From contig NZ_QUNG01000003.1 in assembly GCF_003387375.1 (NCBI RefSeq), positions 307,180 to 371,179 of the forward strand: 64,000 nucleotides of DNA, written 5' to 3'. The stretch is from Marinomonas pollencensis (GTDB lineage: Bacteria; Pseudomonadota; Gammaproteobacteria; Pseudomonadales; Marinomonadaceae). Position 1 is the first letter of the stretch. Each line of letters opens with the position of its first letter. Of the stretch, positions 43,458 through 52,876 are shown piece by piece. The notes beneath the pieces are model-generated. The model was not told the DNA's origin. It did no database searches and saw nothing but the letters and a program-made list of their open reading frames with translations. The position numbers were made by a program, and so were the translations under genes.

Positions 43458-45482
43458 CTAATTTAACGACAAGATGTTTGTTTTGCTAATTCTATGTCGA
43501 TAAATTTCACGTAAATACTTAATCGCATTCTTCACATTCTTGATATCAAGACGGATATCATTGATCGAAACAAAACGCTCACCGTCTTCGATCAACTCAC
43601 GGTATTTCTTCTCATACATTGGTTTTATTGCATACCAATTTGTATCAAGGATTTTGGCCGGGTTCTCATACTCGGTGAAATACTTATCCACCATTTCTTC
43701 ATCAAATTCTTCGCCTTGGATAAAACCAATCACCGCATTATCAATTTCATCCGTGTAACGATATTCATCCCGTGCAAAGCAACGCTTCATATACGCCACC
43801 ATTAAGGTCAAAAAATCATCGCTTAAACACGGACTTTTTGCCACTAAAGTGGTTAATGACAAGTTAGCGGAAGCCCCAATCACTAAGGCATATCGCTTCA
43901 ATGTGGTATTAGGGAACAAACGGTTCAAATGCACCTTGAGTCGATTCATCGCGGTAAACGATAGCTTAAAGTCTCGCGGCACAGAAATAATAGACACCAC
44001 CGAGGAGCAGTTCTTAAAGAAATGCAGGTGGTTCAGTGTATTGGCATCATATTCGCTTTTACGATAGTCCATAATTGCCTGACGGTAGCGTTCAGACTCC
44101 ACCGGTAACACACTAATCCCTTCGATCGCTGAAGTATCATCATTAAAGTGTGGCAACTCAATAGAACGACAAAATAGATCATCGATATCCACTTCGTTGT
44201 TTAAACCATTATTACGCACAACGCTTTCGGCGTAGGCCACAGCAACAGGGCCTGCAAGGCTCATAAATAAGTCATTGGCATCAAGACGAATCGTTTCTGA
44301 AATATCGATACCAGCGCGGCGGAAATAATCTTCATCGTAATCCGTTGTCACGGCTTGGGCGGTTAAAATATTAAAAATTTGTTGAGAAATATATTGGTTG
44401 GCATATTTCTCCATGGTGTTAACGTCAATGTCATCGATTTCATTGCCATTTTCTTCTTCGGCATAGCGCATGATATCGTTAGAAATCAACATCATAGAAT
44501 TCCAAGGCCGAATGCGTTGCATGACATTTTCTGGCACTTGGTCATTGTCACGTTCTTCGTTATATGAAAAATCCCATTCTTCAGATACGTATTTTGTTAG
44601 CAAGCGCCCCGCGTTGATATGCAAGGCTTCCGAGATATCAATATTACGACCAGAGATATTCGGCAAGATACAAATACCAGAGGTAAAAATAGGTTCAAAG
44701 ACAAAACTATGACGCTTATCGACCGCGTTTTTTTCTTCGACACGATAGTCAAACGTTTTGCTTAGGTAAGAGAACTGCTGAGCCAAACCGAATTCAGACG
44801 CCATCCCTGAACCTGTTCCACCACCCGCACTAAAAATATAAAAATACAGGCGTGATTGGTTGGCTTTAATGCCGCACGAATCCACCAAATAGGAATGCAA
44901 TTGGCTCCATTTCTCATTTTTGAAACTGGAGGTGTCTTTATTAAGAATAATTTTGGCTAAATACTGACCCAGAATGGGGGCGTTACCGGCGCCACCAGCA
45001 TGCACCTCTGAAAGGTCCATTATCTGCAGTTTCCGATAGGCATCAAGAAAACGCGCACGCCCTTCTTGATTCGAAAAGCGAATACGACCTTCGATGTCTT
45101 TATCCAAATCCCCTAACAGCACAATAGGCTCGATAAGGAAAACAGGTGTTGTGCTGGATTTTTTATCCATCGGCAAATGCTTTCTAATCCAGCGCATCGG
45201 CTTATGTTCGTTTTCTAATACCTGCTTCTCATGATACTCGACTTCATTCAGATAACTGGTACGGGCGTTATAAACAAGGGTGGCGACTTCTAATGCAATA
45301 TTAGAACCACAGCGCCCTAATCCAACCAAACAAACCGATGGGAAGCTCTGTTCAAAATGGGAACTATCTTCAGAAATAGCAGGATGAATTTGATGACGAA
45401 TAACATCGAGATTTTCTAAGATTTTTTCTAAACTGGGCTCGGTATAAAAGAAATGTTCAATTGGAAGTATATCTCGGCTCAT
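43458..45482 (-). CDS. divergent tubulin/FtsZ-superfamily GTPase
   Basis: 674 residues, no membrane segment. The nucleotide-binding motifs of tubulin/FtsZ appear in order. T1-like CLVGLGRCGSN is at 51-61. GGAGNAPILG at 163-172 resembles FtsZ GAGANPEVG. The tubulin signature AGGGTGSGMA is at 219-228. KYANQYISQQIF at 359-370 is placed like the start of the core helix, with Asn362 as the guanine contact. LDANDL at 400-405 matches the T7 catalytic loop (FtsZ NVDFAD), so both acidic residues are kept. It has a large N-terminal insertion (70-150) and a ~250-residue C-terminal extension. It is not the division FtsZ (no dcw context, no C-terminal FtsA/ZipA peptide). Its role is unknown. It lies 223 bases downstream of the Amt-GGDEF-EAL gene, same strand. 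Confidence 0.8.
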   Translation of the reverse strand: MSRDILPIEHFFYTEPSLEKILENLDVIRHQIHPAISEDSSHFEQSFPSVCLVGLGRCGSNIALEVATLVYNARTSYLNEVEYHEKQVLENEHKPMRWIRKHLPMDKKSSTTPVFLIEPIVLLGDLDKDIEGRIRFSNQEGRARFLDAYRKLQIMDLSEVHAGGAGNAPILGQYLAKIILNKDTSSFKNEKWSQLHSYLVDSCGIKANQSRLYFYIFSAGGGTGSGMASEFGLAQQFSYLSKTFDYRVEEKNAVDKRHSFVFEPIFTSGICILPNISGRNIDISEALHINAGRLLTKYVSEEWDFSYNEERDNDQVPENVMQRIRPWNSMMLISNDIMRYAEEENGNEIDDIDVNTMEKYANQYISQQIFNILTAQAVTTDYDEDYFRRAGIDISETIRLDANDLFMSLAGPVAVAYAESVVRNNGLNNEVDIDDLFCRSIELPHFNDDTSAIEGISVLPVESERYRQAIMDYRKSEYDANTLNHLHFFKNCSSVVSIISVPRDFKLSFTAMNRLKVHLNRLFPNTTLKRYALVIGASANLSLTTLVAKSPCLSDDFLTLMVAYMKRCFARDEYRYTDEIDNAVIGFIQGEEFDEEMVDKYFTEYENPAKILDTNWYAIKPMYEKKYRELIEDGERFVSINDIRLDIKNVKNAIKYLREIYRHRISKTNILSLN

Positions 45483-45705
45483 AAAAAGATCCCTGTCAAA
45501 AGCGCGAATAGGTTACACAGGTCTAATGCTTCAACATCCCATGATAGCCAATAGCATGAGATAGTCCTGTTTTGGCACCATACTTAACACTCAATGGCAC
45601 ACCACACAGACCATTAGGCTAAAACAATATCACTATTTAAAGGCAAAGTAAGCATTAAGTAAAAAACCACTAGTTTTGTAGCTTTTGCTAAAGGGCAGCT
45701 TTAAC

Positions 45706-48700
45706 TCATTGACTCACTTTATGAAATGAGAGGTTCTCATGCAGCAAGGTGGCGGCCTCACTACTGGGCATTGGCCGATAAAAATAGTACCCCTGATAGA
45801 CTTGGCAGCCCATTTGATTTAATAGCTCAGCCTGCTCTTGAGTTTCAACACCTTCAGCGATCGTTACCAACTTCAAGTTGCGCGCTAGATGGATAATGGT
45901 TTCACAAATCGTCGTATCTTCCGTGTGTTTACCACACTCATCGACAAATGACTGATCAATTTTTAACACATCAATTGGCAGCCGTTTTAAATAACTTAAT
46001 GAAGAATAGCCAGTGCCAAAATCATCGACCGATATGGTTATATTGAGTGCTTTCAGTGCCTTCATCACAGCAATACAGCGTTCAATATCTTGCAGCAACA
46101 CACCTTCTGTTATTTCAATCTCAAGCAGTGCTCCAGACAGTTCGTATGCTTTCAGTTTGCCAGATATATAGGGCACAAAATCATCATGGATAAGATGCCT
46201 CCCAGAGATATTTACTGCAACAGGAACCAGTTTTAAGCCAATTTTCCGCCATCGGTTCTGCTGTTTTAACGCCTCATCGATGACCCACTCACCAATTTTC
46301 GTGATCAAATTAGATTCTTCTGCAATAGGAATAAAATCCACAGGCGACACTCTCCCTTTTACTGGATGGTGCCAGCGTATTAGCGCTTCTAAACCAATGA
46401 TGTGTGACTTATCACCCCATACCTTAGGTTGATACTCTAAGCTAAACTGACCAAGCTCTAGAGCCTCATGCATTTCTTGCTCGAGGCCAAATTTTTTGAC
46501 CACCACAGAAGCCATTTCAGGGGCAAATACTTGAGCGTTATCACGCCCTTTTTGTTTCGCACAATACATAGCAATATCCGCTTGCTGAATCAGTTTGTCA
46601 GCGTCTGTTGTATTGCCGTCAGAAAGCGAAATACCAATACTAGTAGGAATATTTAATAGCTGCCCTTTTACGCTCACTGGGGCCCGCATTATTTGTAGAA
46701 TACGTTCCGCCCTGGCTCTAACTAATTGCTCAGAAACGTCTTCTGTCAAAATTAAAATAAACTCATCACCTCCCCAGCGAGCCACTATATCTGTGCTGTT
46801 AGAGACTTGAGTTAAACGATTTGCTACTTCGCAGAGCAATTCATCACCCGCCTTATGACCCAAAGTGTCATTAATGGTTTTGAATTTATCTAAGTCAAGA
46901 AACAGCAACCCCACTGAAGATCGCTGCTTACCAGCTCGTGATAGTGCACTGATCAGTTTATCCATTAAATAGGTGCGGTTATATAAGCTGGTTAACGGGT
47001 CGCTGTAAGCCAGAAAGCGTAACCTCTCTTGCAATTTAAACTGACGCGTCACATCTCGAATATGCAAGGTAAACTCTTCTTTTGCCGCATTGGAATTGTC
47101 TATGCCCGCTTTCGTAATGGTAATTTCGGCAGGGAAAGAGTTATGGCTATCGCGCTGTAGGCGAAATGAATTGCGTCGATTAAGCACCCACCCAGCGGAG
47201 GATGAGAAGCCTATGTTTAAGCTTGATAAGATGGCAAATCTATCTTCTTCAAGAATAAAGTTTTCGATAAAACTTTTGCCTGCGACTTGTTTTTTTAAAC
47301 AGCCAAAAGTACGTTCAGCGGCGGGATTGAACTCAATGATCTCTCCCTGCTGATTAATTGTCACAATGCAGTCCATTGAGGAATCTAGAATGGCTGTCTT
47401 GCGCTGTTCACTTTTTTTGAAGCGCAATAAAGCATCATCACGATGGGCAATTTCCCCATTCACTCGGTTAATAACTTGGTTATATTTACGTGCAATTTGC
47501 CCAACTTCGGTAAAAGGCTCTTCCGGGACTGGGGATGAAAAGTCGGCATTATTTTGCTGGTACTGCATGGAAGTTAATAAATCAAAAAGCTCCGTCGTGG
47601 CACGATGCTCAGACACATTCATACCTTGCTCTTCGTCTTCCCTTGTCGCTCTTAATGGCAACACTTTGTTCAGCAACCACATAGCACCATAAGCCACCAC
47701 AAAGCAGTATACTCCAATCGTAACGATACCAAGTGCTTGAATACCCAACTGCTGTGAGAAACTTAACCCTGTATTCATTTTTTCAGCATCACCAAAAAGA
47801 GCAACACTTAAGGTTCCCCAGATACCGGCAAATAGGTGAGCAGGAACCACGTCAAGCGCATCATCAAGGTGCAAGTGCGCCATTATGAGGCTGCCGTAAT
47901 ATACGATTAGGCCTGATACCGCACCAATAACAGCCGCGGCGGCGGGCGTCACCACATGGCAAGAAGCGGTAATACCGACTAAACCTGCAATGGTGCCATT
48001 TAAAATAAAGCCAACTTCAACATAACCGTCTCGCATGTAGTTAATGGCAGCGGCAATCAATCCTCCCCAAACAGCAGACAAGAAGGTATTTAGAATAATG
48101 ATTGGCACCTCATTCGTCAGGGCTAATGTACTGCCACCGTTGAAGCCAATCCAACCAAACCAAATCAACAGAACACCTAAAGCAGATAATGGCAAGTTAT
48201 TGCCTGGAGGTAAGCGAATACCTTGCTCAAAACGCCCTAGTCGTGGCCCGATGATCATGATCGCAGCTAACGCCACCCAACCACCGACTGAATGAACTAC
48301 GGTTGAGCCGGCAAAATCAATAAAACCAAGCGCCTCTAACCAACCTTGTTGCGCCTGAGAGTCATATGCTCCAGACCATGCCCAATGCCCTGTTATAGGG
48401 TAAATAATCGCGATTAGTATGGCCGTGACCGCTAAGTACCCCATGAAGGTCATACGCTCAGCAACGGCACCAGAAGTTAAAGTGGCAGCGGTCCCACAAA
48501 ACATCATTTGAAAAAGAAAAAAGCTGACTTGCCAAGGAGTGTTCGTCGACCCAAACACAAATTCATTGCGGCCGAACACGCCCCAAACCGATTCCCCAAA
48601 CATAATGCCAAAGCCGAAAAGCCAAAACATTGCACTGGAAATAATAAAGTCGGAGATATTCTTAGCCGCTACATTAATACTGTTTTTACTGCGGATACGG

Positions 48701-48780
48701 CCACTTTCTAGGCATAAGAAACCGGCTTGCATCAAAAACACCAAAGCGGATGCAATTAATAACCAATAAAGATCTGACAT
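45706..48780 (-). CDS. ammonium transporter-like sensor fused to PAS-GGDEF-EAL
   Basis: 1024 residues. Residues 1 to about 395 form an Amt/MEP channel with 11 membrane helices; the twin pore histidines are kept (FAGSTVVHSVGG and VVPAHLFAGIWG). A PAS domain follows (about 435-560), then GGDEF (about 590-750; active-site RWGGDEF intact, but the inhibitory-site RxxD reads NSTD) and EAL (about 760-1015; LEALIRW, DDFGTGYSSLSYLK and KIDQSFV intact). It probably makes and/or degrades c-di-GMP in response to ammonium. The start is ATG with GAGGGA upstream; the longer TTG frame to 48801 is less likely. Confidence 0.9.
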   Translation of the reverse strand: MSDLYWLLIASALVFLMQAGFLCLESGRIRSKNSINVAAKNISDFIISSAMFWLFGFGIMFGESVWGVFGRNEFVFGSTNTPWQVSFFLFQMMFCGTAATLTSGAVAERMTFMGYLAVTAILIAIIYPITGHWAWSGAYDSQAQQGWLEALGFIDFAGSTVVHSVGGWVALAAIMIIGPRLGRFEQGIRLPPGNNLPLSALGVLLIWFGWIGFNGGSTLALTNEVPIIILNTFLSAVWGGLIAAAINYMRDGYVEVGFILNGTIAGLVGITASCHVVTPAAAAVIGAVSGLIVYYGSLIMAHLHLDDALDVVPAHLFAGIWGTLSVALFGDAEKMNTGLSFSQQLGIQALGIVTIGVYCFVVAYGAMWLLNKVLPLRATREDEEQGMNVSEHRATTELFDLLTSMQYQQNNADFSSPVPEEPFTEVGQIARKYNQVINRVNGEIAHRDDALLRFKKSEQRKTAILDSSMDCIVTINQQGEIIEFNPAAERTFGCLKKQVAGKSFIENFILEEDRFAILSSLNIGFSSSAGWVLNRRNSFRLQRDSHNSFPAEITITKAGIDNSNAAKEEFTLHIRDVTRQFKLQERLRFLAYSDPLTSLYNRTYLMDKLISALSRAGKQRSSVGLLFLDLDKFKTINDTLGHKAGDELLCEVANRLTQVSNSTDIVARWGGDEFILILTEDVSEQLVRARAERILQIMRAPVSVKGQLLNIPTSIGISLSDGNTTDADKLIQQADIAMYCAKQKGRDNAQVFAPEMASVVVKKFGLEQEMHEALELGQFSLEYQPKVWGDKSHIIGLEALIRWHHPVKGRVSPVDFIPIAEESNLITKIGEWVIDEALKQQNRWRKIGLKLVPVAVNISGRHLIHDDFVPYISGKLKAYELSGALLEIEITEGVLLQDIERCIAVMKALKALNITISVDDFGTGYSSLSYLKRLPIDVLKIDQSFVDECGKHTEDTTICETIIHLARNLKLVTIAEGVETQEQAELLNQMGCQVYQGYYFYRPMPSSEAATLLHENLSFHKVSQ

Positions 48781-49091
48781 ACATTCCCTCTGTCGGTACA
48801 ACTCTCCCTAACTTAACAGTCAGGTTATTGGCTTATTTCGAAATTTGTAAACAAGAAATTGCTTATCAAGGTCTCCTAATCCTATTCAAGACTCACGCCA
48901 ACTTTCACTTTCAAGTTTCAAGAAATGATCAATCGATATCAGGTGAATGCGTTTTACACCGAGAGGGGAAAAACATTAGGAAAGGAGCGGAAAATTAATC
49001 TAAATCCGCTTTTAGCCCTATAACAACAGAATTTTCACCTGCACTAGGGCTCACGGTTTCACTTTATTGACAACAAGGAGTAGATTGTTTT
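48781..49091. other. intergenic region upstream of the Amt fusion gene
   Basis: Must contain the promoter of the leftward Amt fusion. It is open in one short frame without a ribosome site; no other gene is supported. Confidence 0.5.
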
Positions 49092-49109
49092 TTGATCACA
49101 ATTGATCAA
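49092..49109. promoter_or_regulatory. inverted repeat before the 49146 gene
   Basis: TTGATCA / TGATCAA with a CAAT spacer, 36 bases before the start codon, in the usual place for an operator. The half-site resembles FNR/CRP-type TTGAT, but the spacing is wrong for a standard FNR box. Confidence 0.45.
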
Positions 49110-49145
49110 TAATTAAACACACCCCGTTGGATAGGAGGGTTTGGA

Positions 49146-49451
49146 ATGGCCATCTCGCCTATATCAAACTCAGACTGGCATAAACTATTACCAAGCAAAT
49201 CTTCACGGTCGAAATTTCAAGGCTTAGCTGACGCCACCCATACTGGCGATACTCTGCATTTATCCAGCCGAGCTAGGCTTATGAATGAACAATTTGCAAA
49301 GGGTGAAATGGTCGAGACAGAACAAGATTTTGTTCGTTTATCTTCTAGTACCGGCCACTCAACCCGCTGGTCGGGGCTGAGTCATGAAGAAGCCATTGCC
49401 ATCTATCGTACAATTGAAGCAATGGCCTCAAAAACAGAACATCACTCTTAA
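49146..49451 (+). CDS. small hypothetical protein
   Basis: 101 residues, soluble, no signal or membrane segment. It has DTLHLSSRARLMNEQF in the middle and ends with a helix LSHEEAIAIYRTIEAMASK. No family recognised. GGAGG lies nine bases before the ATG. The last four bases overlap the convergent ppx gene. The Ser-rich, disordered-looking first third suggests a partner-binding protein (inference). Confidence 0.6.
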   Translation: MAISPISNSDWHKLLPSKSSRSKFQGLADATHTGDTLHLSSRARLMNEQFAKGEMVETEQDFVRLSSSTGHSTRWSGLSHEEAIAIYRTIEAMASKTEHHS

Positions 49452-50965
49452 CTAAAAGTCAGTGTGTATCCATCACTTGAAAGGTAATCTGCCTCGCGCT
49501 GTAGATTCGCTAATGTCAGCGGACGGCTGTCTAGCCAGTCAGGCAAAAACTCCGCATGTAAGCTTTTTCCTTCTGCTTTTAAGGTAAAGATCGGCATGTC
49601 ACCTTCTTTACGATCATTATGCAGCAAGATAGATAAACGTAACAAAATAGACAAGCGATCTAAATCCTGCTGATCACTTTTCGTAAATTTGTATTCCAAT
49701 GACTGAGTAAATTTCCGACGGTGACGTAAAATAAGGTTCGCTAACGCTTGTTGCTCCTGTTGGGAGAAACCAGGCATATCAGACTCACCGATAATATACG
49801 CTCCATGTTTGTGATATCGGCTATGAGATATCCCTACCCCAACCTCATGTAACAAGCCCGCCCAGCGCAGTAAGTCCTCACTAGAGATACTATTCAACTG
49901 CCAACTATCTTGCACCTGAGCTAACGCTGATAAAGCGGTATGAGTCACCAGCTTCGCCTGCTCAGTATCAATATGGTATTGATTGAGCATGTAATTGACG
50001 GTTCGTTCACGGATATCTGATTCCGCATAACGCCCCATGATGTCATACAACACACCTTCTCGTAACGCACCAACGGAGAAATCCATCTGCTTGATATCAA
50101 AGCATTCAAATACTGCGGTCAAGATAGCGATGCCCGCTGCAAAGGTGTTTTTGCGCTCAGGTTTTAAGCCTGGAAGATCAATTTTATCCGCATGGCCTGC
50201 ATCTAATAGGGCTTTTTGAATCTGCTTAAGTGTCTTCGGCGTAATGCCTTTCTTACTCCAGCCATTCTCTTTGATGATATTAAAAGCCGCTTTTATCGTC
50301 CCAGATGAACCAATCGCCACATCCCACTGCTCATCCAGATAATCATCTTGTATGCTTAATAACTCAAGACGGGCCGCCGTAACGGCTTTTTGGAAATTCG
50401 ATTTGGTAATCACCCCGTCGGCAAAAAAGCGCTGACGGAAGTTTACGCAACCCATGTGTAAGCTTTCAGTGAGTATCGGCTCCAGCTGCTTACCAATAAT
50501 AAACTCGGTACTACCACCACCGATATCAACCACTAAGCGCTTCGATTCCCCATGATCCATGGTTTTCGAAACCCCAACGTAAATAAGGCGGGCTTCTTCT
50601 CGTCCGGCAATGATTTCGACAGGATGGCTCATGATGTCCATTGCTTTACCAATAAAGTCATAGCGGTTCTTAGCCGCACGTAACGCATTGGTACCAACAA
50701 CACGAACAGAACCAGCTGGCATATCTTCAATGACCTGAGCAAACTGCGCCAAGCAGTCGAGTCCTCTTTGCTGCGACTCTTCATCTAGGACGCCATGGTT
50801 TAACCCAGCGGCAAGTTGTACCTTCTCGCCAAACTCACTGGTAATACGTAACTGCCCATGAGTCACTTGGGCAATGACCATATGAAAGCTGTTTGAGCCT
50901 AAGTCTATTGCGGCAATTTTTTCAAAAGGAAAATCGTGAGATTGTTGCAAGAAGAGTGATTGCAT
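49448..50965 (-). CDS. ppx: exopolyphosphatase Ppx
   Basis: 505 residues from the ATG at 50965 (a TTG 18 codons further up is also open). Ppx/GppA fold of the ASKHA superfamily: IAAIDLGSNSFHMVIAQ at the N-terminus and VVDIGGGSTEFIIG at about 145. The C-terminal HD-like domain has RWAGLLHEVGVGISHSRYHKHGAY split across about 365-390. It releases phosphate from polyphosphate ends. ppk1, which makes polyphosphate, is about 10 kb away, not adjacent as in many bacteria. Confidence 0.94.
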   Translation of the reverse strand: MQSLFLQQSHDFPFEKIAAIDLGSNSFHMVIAQVTHGQLRITSEFGEKVQLAAGLNHGVLDEESQQRGLDCLAQFAQVIEDMPAGSVRVVGTNALRAAKNRYDFIGKAMDIMSHPVEIIAGREEARLIYVGVSKTMDHGESKRLVVDIGGGSTEFIIGKQLEPILTESLHMGCVNFRQRFFADGVITKSNFQKAVTAARLELLSIQDDYLDEQWDVAIGSSGTIKAAFNIIKENGWSKKGITPKTLKQIQKALLDAGHADKIDLPGLKPERKNTFAAGIAILTAVFECFDIKQMDFSVGALREGVLYDIMGRYAESDIRERTVNYMLNQYHIDTEQAKLVTHTALSALAQVQDSWQLNSISSEDLLRWAGLLHEVGVGISHSRYHKHGAYIIGESDMPGFSQQEQQALANLILRHRRKFTQSLEYKFTKSDQQDLDRLSILLRLSILLHNDRKEGDMPIFTLKAEGKSLHAEFLPDWLDSRPLTLANLQREADYLSSDGYTLTFS

Positions 50966-51171
50966 CCAGAACGCCTTAAGTCGTGGTCTTGAACGGTAAA
51001 GTATATCAGGTGTGCCCAATAATAATAAGAAGCCCTAGAGCAAAGGCCGCATTAAGCTATTTGCAATTTCGTACTCTAAACCCTAGTTGGCGCATCTCTT
51101 ATTTAAGAATATAAGGAGGGACCCGCAGAAAAATAAAAACTCAGGGTATTTGATCAAAAAATTATCAGAAA

Positions 51172-51199
51172 TTGGCTTTTTCACGCTTTTCACTATAGA
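51172..51199 (+). promoter_or_regulatory. candidate promoter and long leader of rho
   Basis: TTGGCT, a 16-base spacer and TATAGA, predicting a start near 51206 and a ~260-base untranslated leader. Long leaders with Rho-dependent attenuation are known for rho in E. coli. The 440-base ppx-rho gap contains no other gene. Confidence 0.4.
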
Positions 51200-51462
51200 C
51201 CTTGCCTTTAAGTCGCACTATAGTAGCTATGGTCTTAGTAAAAATCTGGTGATCGCTAGCTAGATTAAGACTCCAATCAAATCGTTTCACGCTGTATTGG
51301 CTTCGCCCTATCCGGGCCCATTTAGAGCAACCTTAGCAAAGAGTAATTCTTTCAATGGGTTTGTTGGTGCCGAGTAGCTGATACATTGTTAAATACTTCC
51401 AGACATTGATCAGAGTTAACGTTATAACCTGATCCCGTCAATTGTCCTTCTAAGATGAGCTA

Positions 51463-52743
51463 ATGCAAAACCCGTTTATGAACCTTACCGAATTAAAACA
51501 GAAATCAGTACACGAACTCTTAGATATCGCTGCAGAAATGGGCCTCGACAACATGGCTCGTTCACGCAAACAAGATGTCATTTTCTCTATCCTTAAGCGT
51601 CATGCTAAAGGCGGAGAAGATATATATGGCGACGGTATCCTAGAGATTCTGCAAGACGGCTTTGGCTTCCTACGTTCCCCAGATAGCTCTTACCTAGCAG
51701 GGCCTGACGATATTTATGTATCACCTAGCCAAATTCGTCGCTTTAACCTACGTACTGGCGACACTATTGCCGGAAAAATTCGACCACCGAAAGATGGTGA
51801 GCGTTATTTCGCATTACTAAAAGTAAACGAAATTAACTTCGACAAACCGGAAAGCGTCCGCAACAAGATTCTGTTCGAAAACTTAACACCTCTGTTCCCT
51901 GATGAACGTTTATTAATGGAAGCAGGTAACGGCTCAACGGAAGACGTTACTTCTCGTATCATTGATCTCGTTGCACCAATGGGTAAAGGTCAGCGCGCAC
52001 TTGTGGTTTCTCCTCCGAAAGCAGGTAAAACCTTCATGTTGCAAAACATTGCCAATGCCATCACTCGTAACAATCCAGAGTGTCACATGATTGTTTTGCT
52101 TATCGACGAGCGCCCTGAGGAAGTAACTGAAATGTCACGTACTGTTCGTGGCGAAGTTGTTGCTTCAACATTTGATGAGCCACCAAGCCGTCACGTACAA
52201 GTGGCAGAAATGGTCATCGAAAAAGCTAAGCGTCTAGTAGAGCACAAACGCGATGTGGTGATCCTGCTTGACTCTATTACCCGTCTTGCTCGAGCTTACA
52301 ACACAGTCATCCCATCTTCCGGTAAAGTATTGACCGGTGGTGTTGACGCTAACGCCCTAGAACGCCCTAAGCGTTTCTTTGGTGCAGCCCGTAATATTGA
52401 AGAAGGCGGAAGCTTAACCATTATTGCAACAGCCTTGGTTGATACTGGCTCCAAAATGGACGAAGTTATCTTCGAAGAATTTAAAGGTACAGGTAACTCT
52501 GAATTACACCTTGATCGTAAGATTGCTGAAAAACGCACCTTCCCGGCGATTAATATCCGTCGTTCAGGTACTCGTCGTGAAGATCTACTAACTTCTGAAG
52601 ACGAACTGCAACGTATGTGGATTTTGCGCAAACTACTGAATCCAATGGAAGACGTTGCCGCAACAGAATTCTTAATTGACCGCTTGCGTGTCACCAAAAC
52701 AAACGATGAGTTCTTTGAGTCCATGAAGGGCAAAAACAAATAA
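51463..52743 (+). CDS. rho: transcription termination factor Rho
   Basis: 426 residues (421 if the second ATG at 51478, matching the usual MNLTELK start, is used). The N-terminal helical domain includes [23 protein letters not shown] split over about 30-52. The RNA-binding cold-shock-like domain has [18 protein letters not shown]. The ATPase core has Walker A PPKAGKT and Walker [16 protein letters not shown], then the Q/R-loop [20 protein letters not shown]. The hexameric helicase ends transcription at rut sites. Confidence 0.98.
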   Translation: MQNPFMNLTELKQKSVHELLDIAAEMGLDNMARSRKQDVIFSILKRHAKGGEDIYGDGILEILQDGFGFLRSPDSSYLAGPDDIYVSPSQIRRFNLRTGDTIAGKIRPPKDGERYFALLKVNEINFDKPESVRNKILFENLTPLFPDERLLMEAGNGSTEDVTSRIIDLVAPMGKGQRALVVSPPKAGKTFMLQNIANAITRNNPECHMIVLLIDERPEEVTEMSRTVRGEVVASTFDEPPSRHVQVAEMVIEKAKRLVEHKRDVVILLDSITRLARAYNTVIPSSGKVLTGGVDANALERPKRFFGAARNIEEGGSLTIIATALVDTGSKMDEVIFEEFKGTGNSELHLDRKIAEKRTFPAINIRRSGTRREDLLTSEDELQRMWILRKLLNPMEDVAATEFLIDRLRVTKTNDEFFESMKGKNK

Positions 52744-52759
52744 CATCATCTACGCGAAT

Positions 52760-52790
52760 AAAAAAACCACTTTTAGTAAGTGGTTTTTTT
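52760..52790 (+). terminator. terminator after rho
   Basis: ACCACTT / AAGTGGT with A and T runs, about 20 bases past the rho stop. Confidence 0.88.
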
Positions 52791-52876
52791 TCACCTAAAT
52801 TACCAGTATAACCAGTCATTAGATTGAAACCATTTTCCACTCACTGAGTGAGCGTGACTTGCAGCGGAGCAAAAAA

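Noticed and set aside
43458..45482. The cell-division FtsZ
   Set aside because: Length, insertions, absence of the FtsZ C-terminal peptide and lack of ftsA/ftsQ neighbours rule it out as the main FtsZ.
49092..49109. FNR box
   Set aside because: TTGAT and ATCAA halves are present but separated by eight bases rather than four, so I list it only as an unassigned palindrome.
52296..52739. 147-codon minus-strand open frame inside rho
   Set aside because: Antisense to highly conserved rho codons; low-complexity Ser/Arg-rich product.
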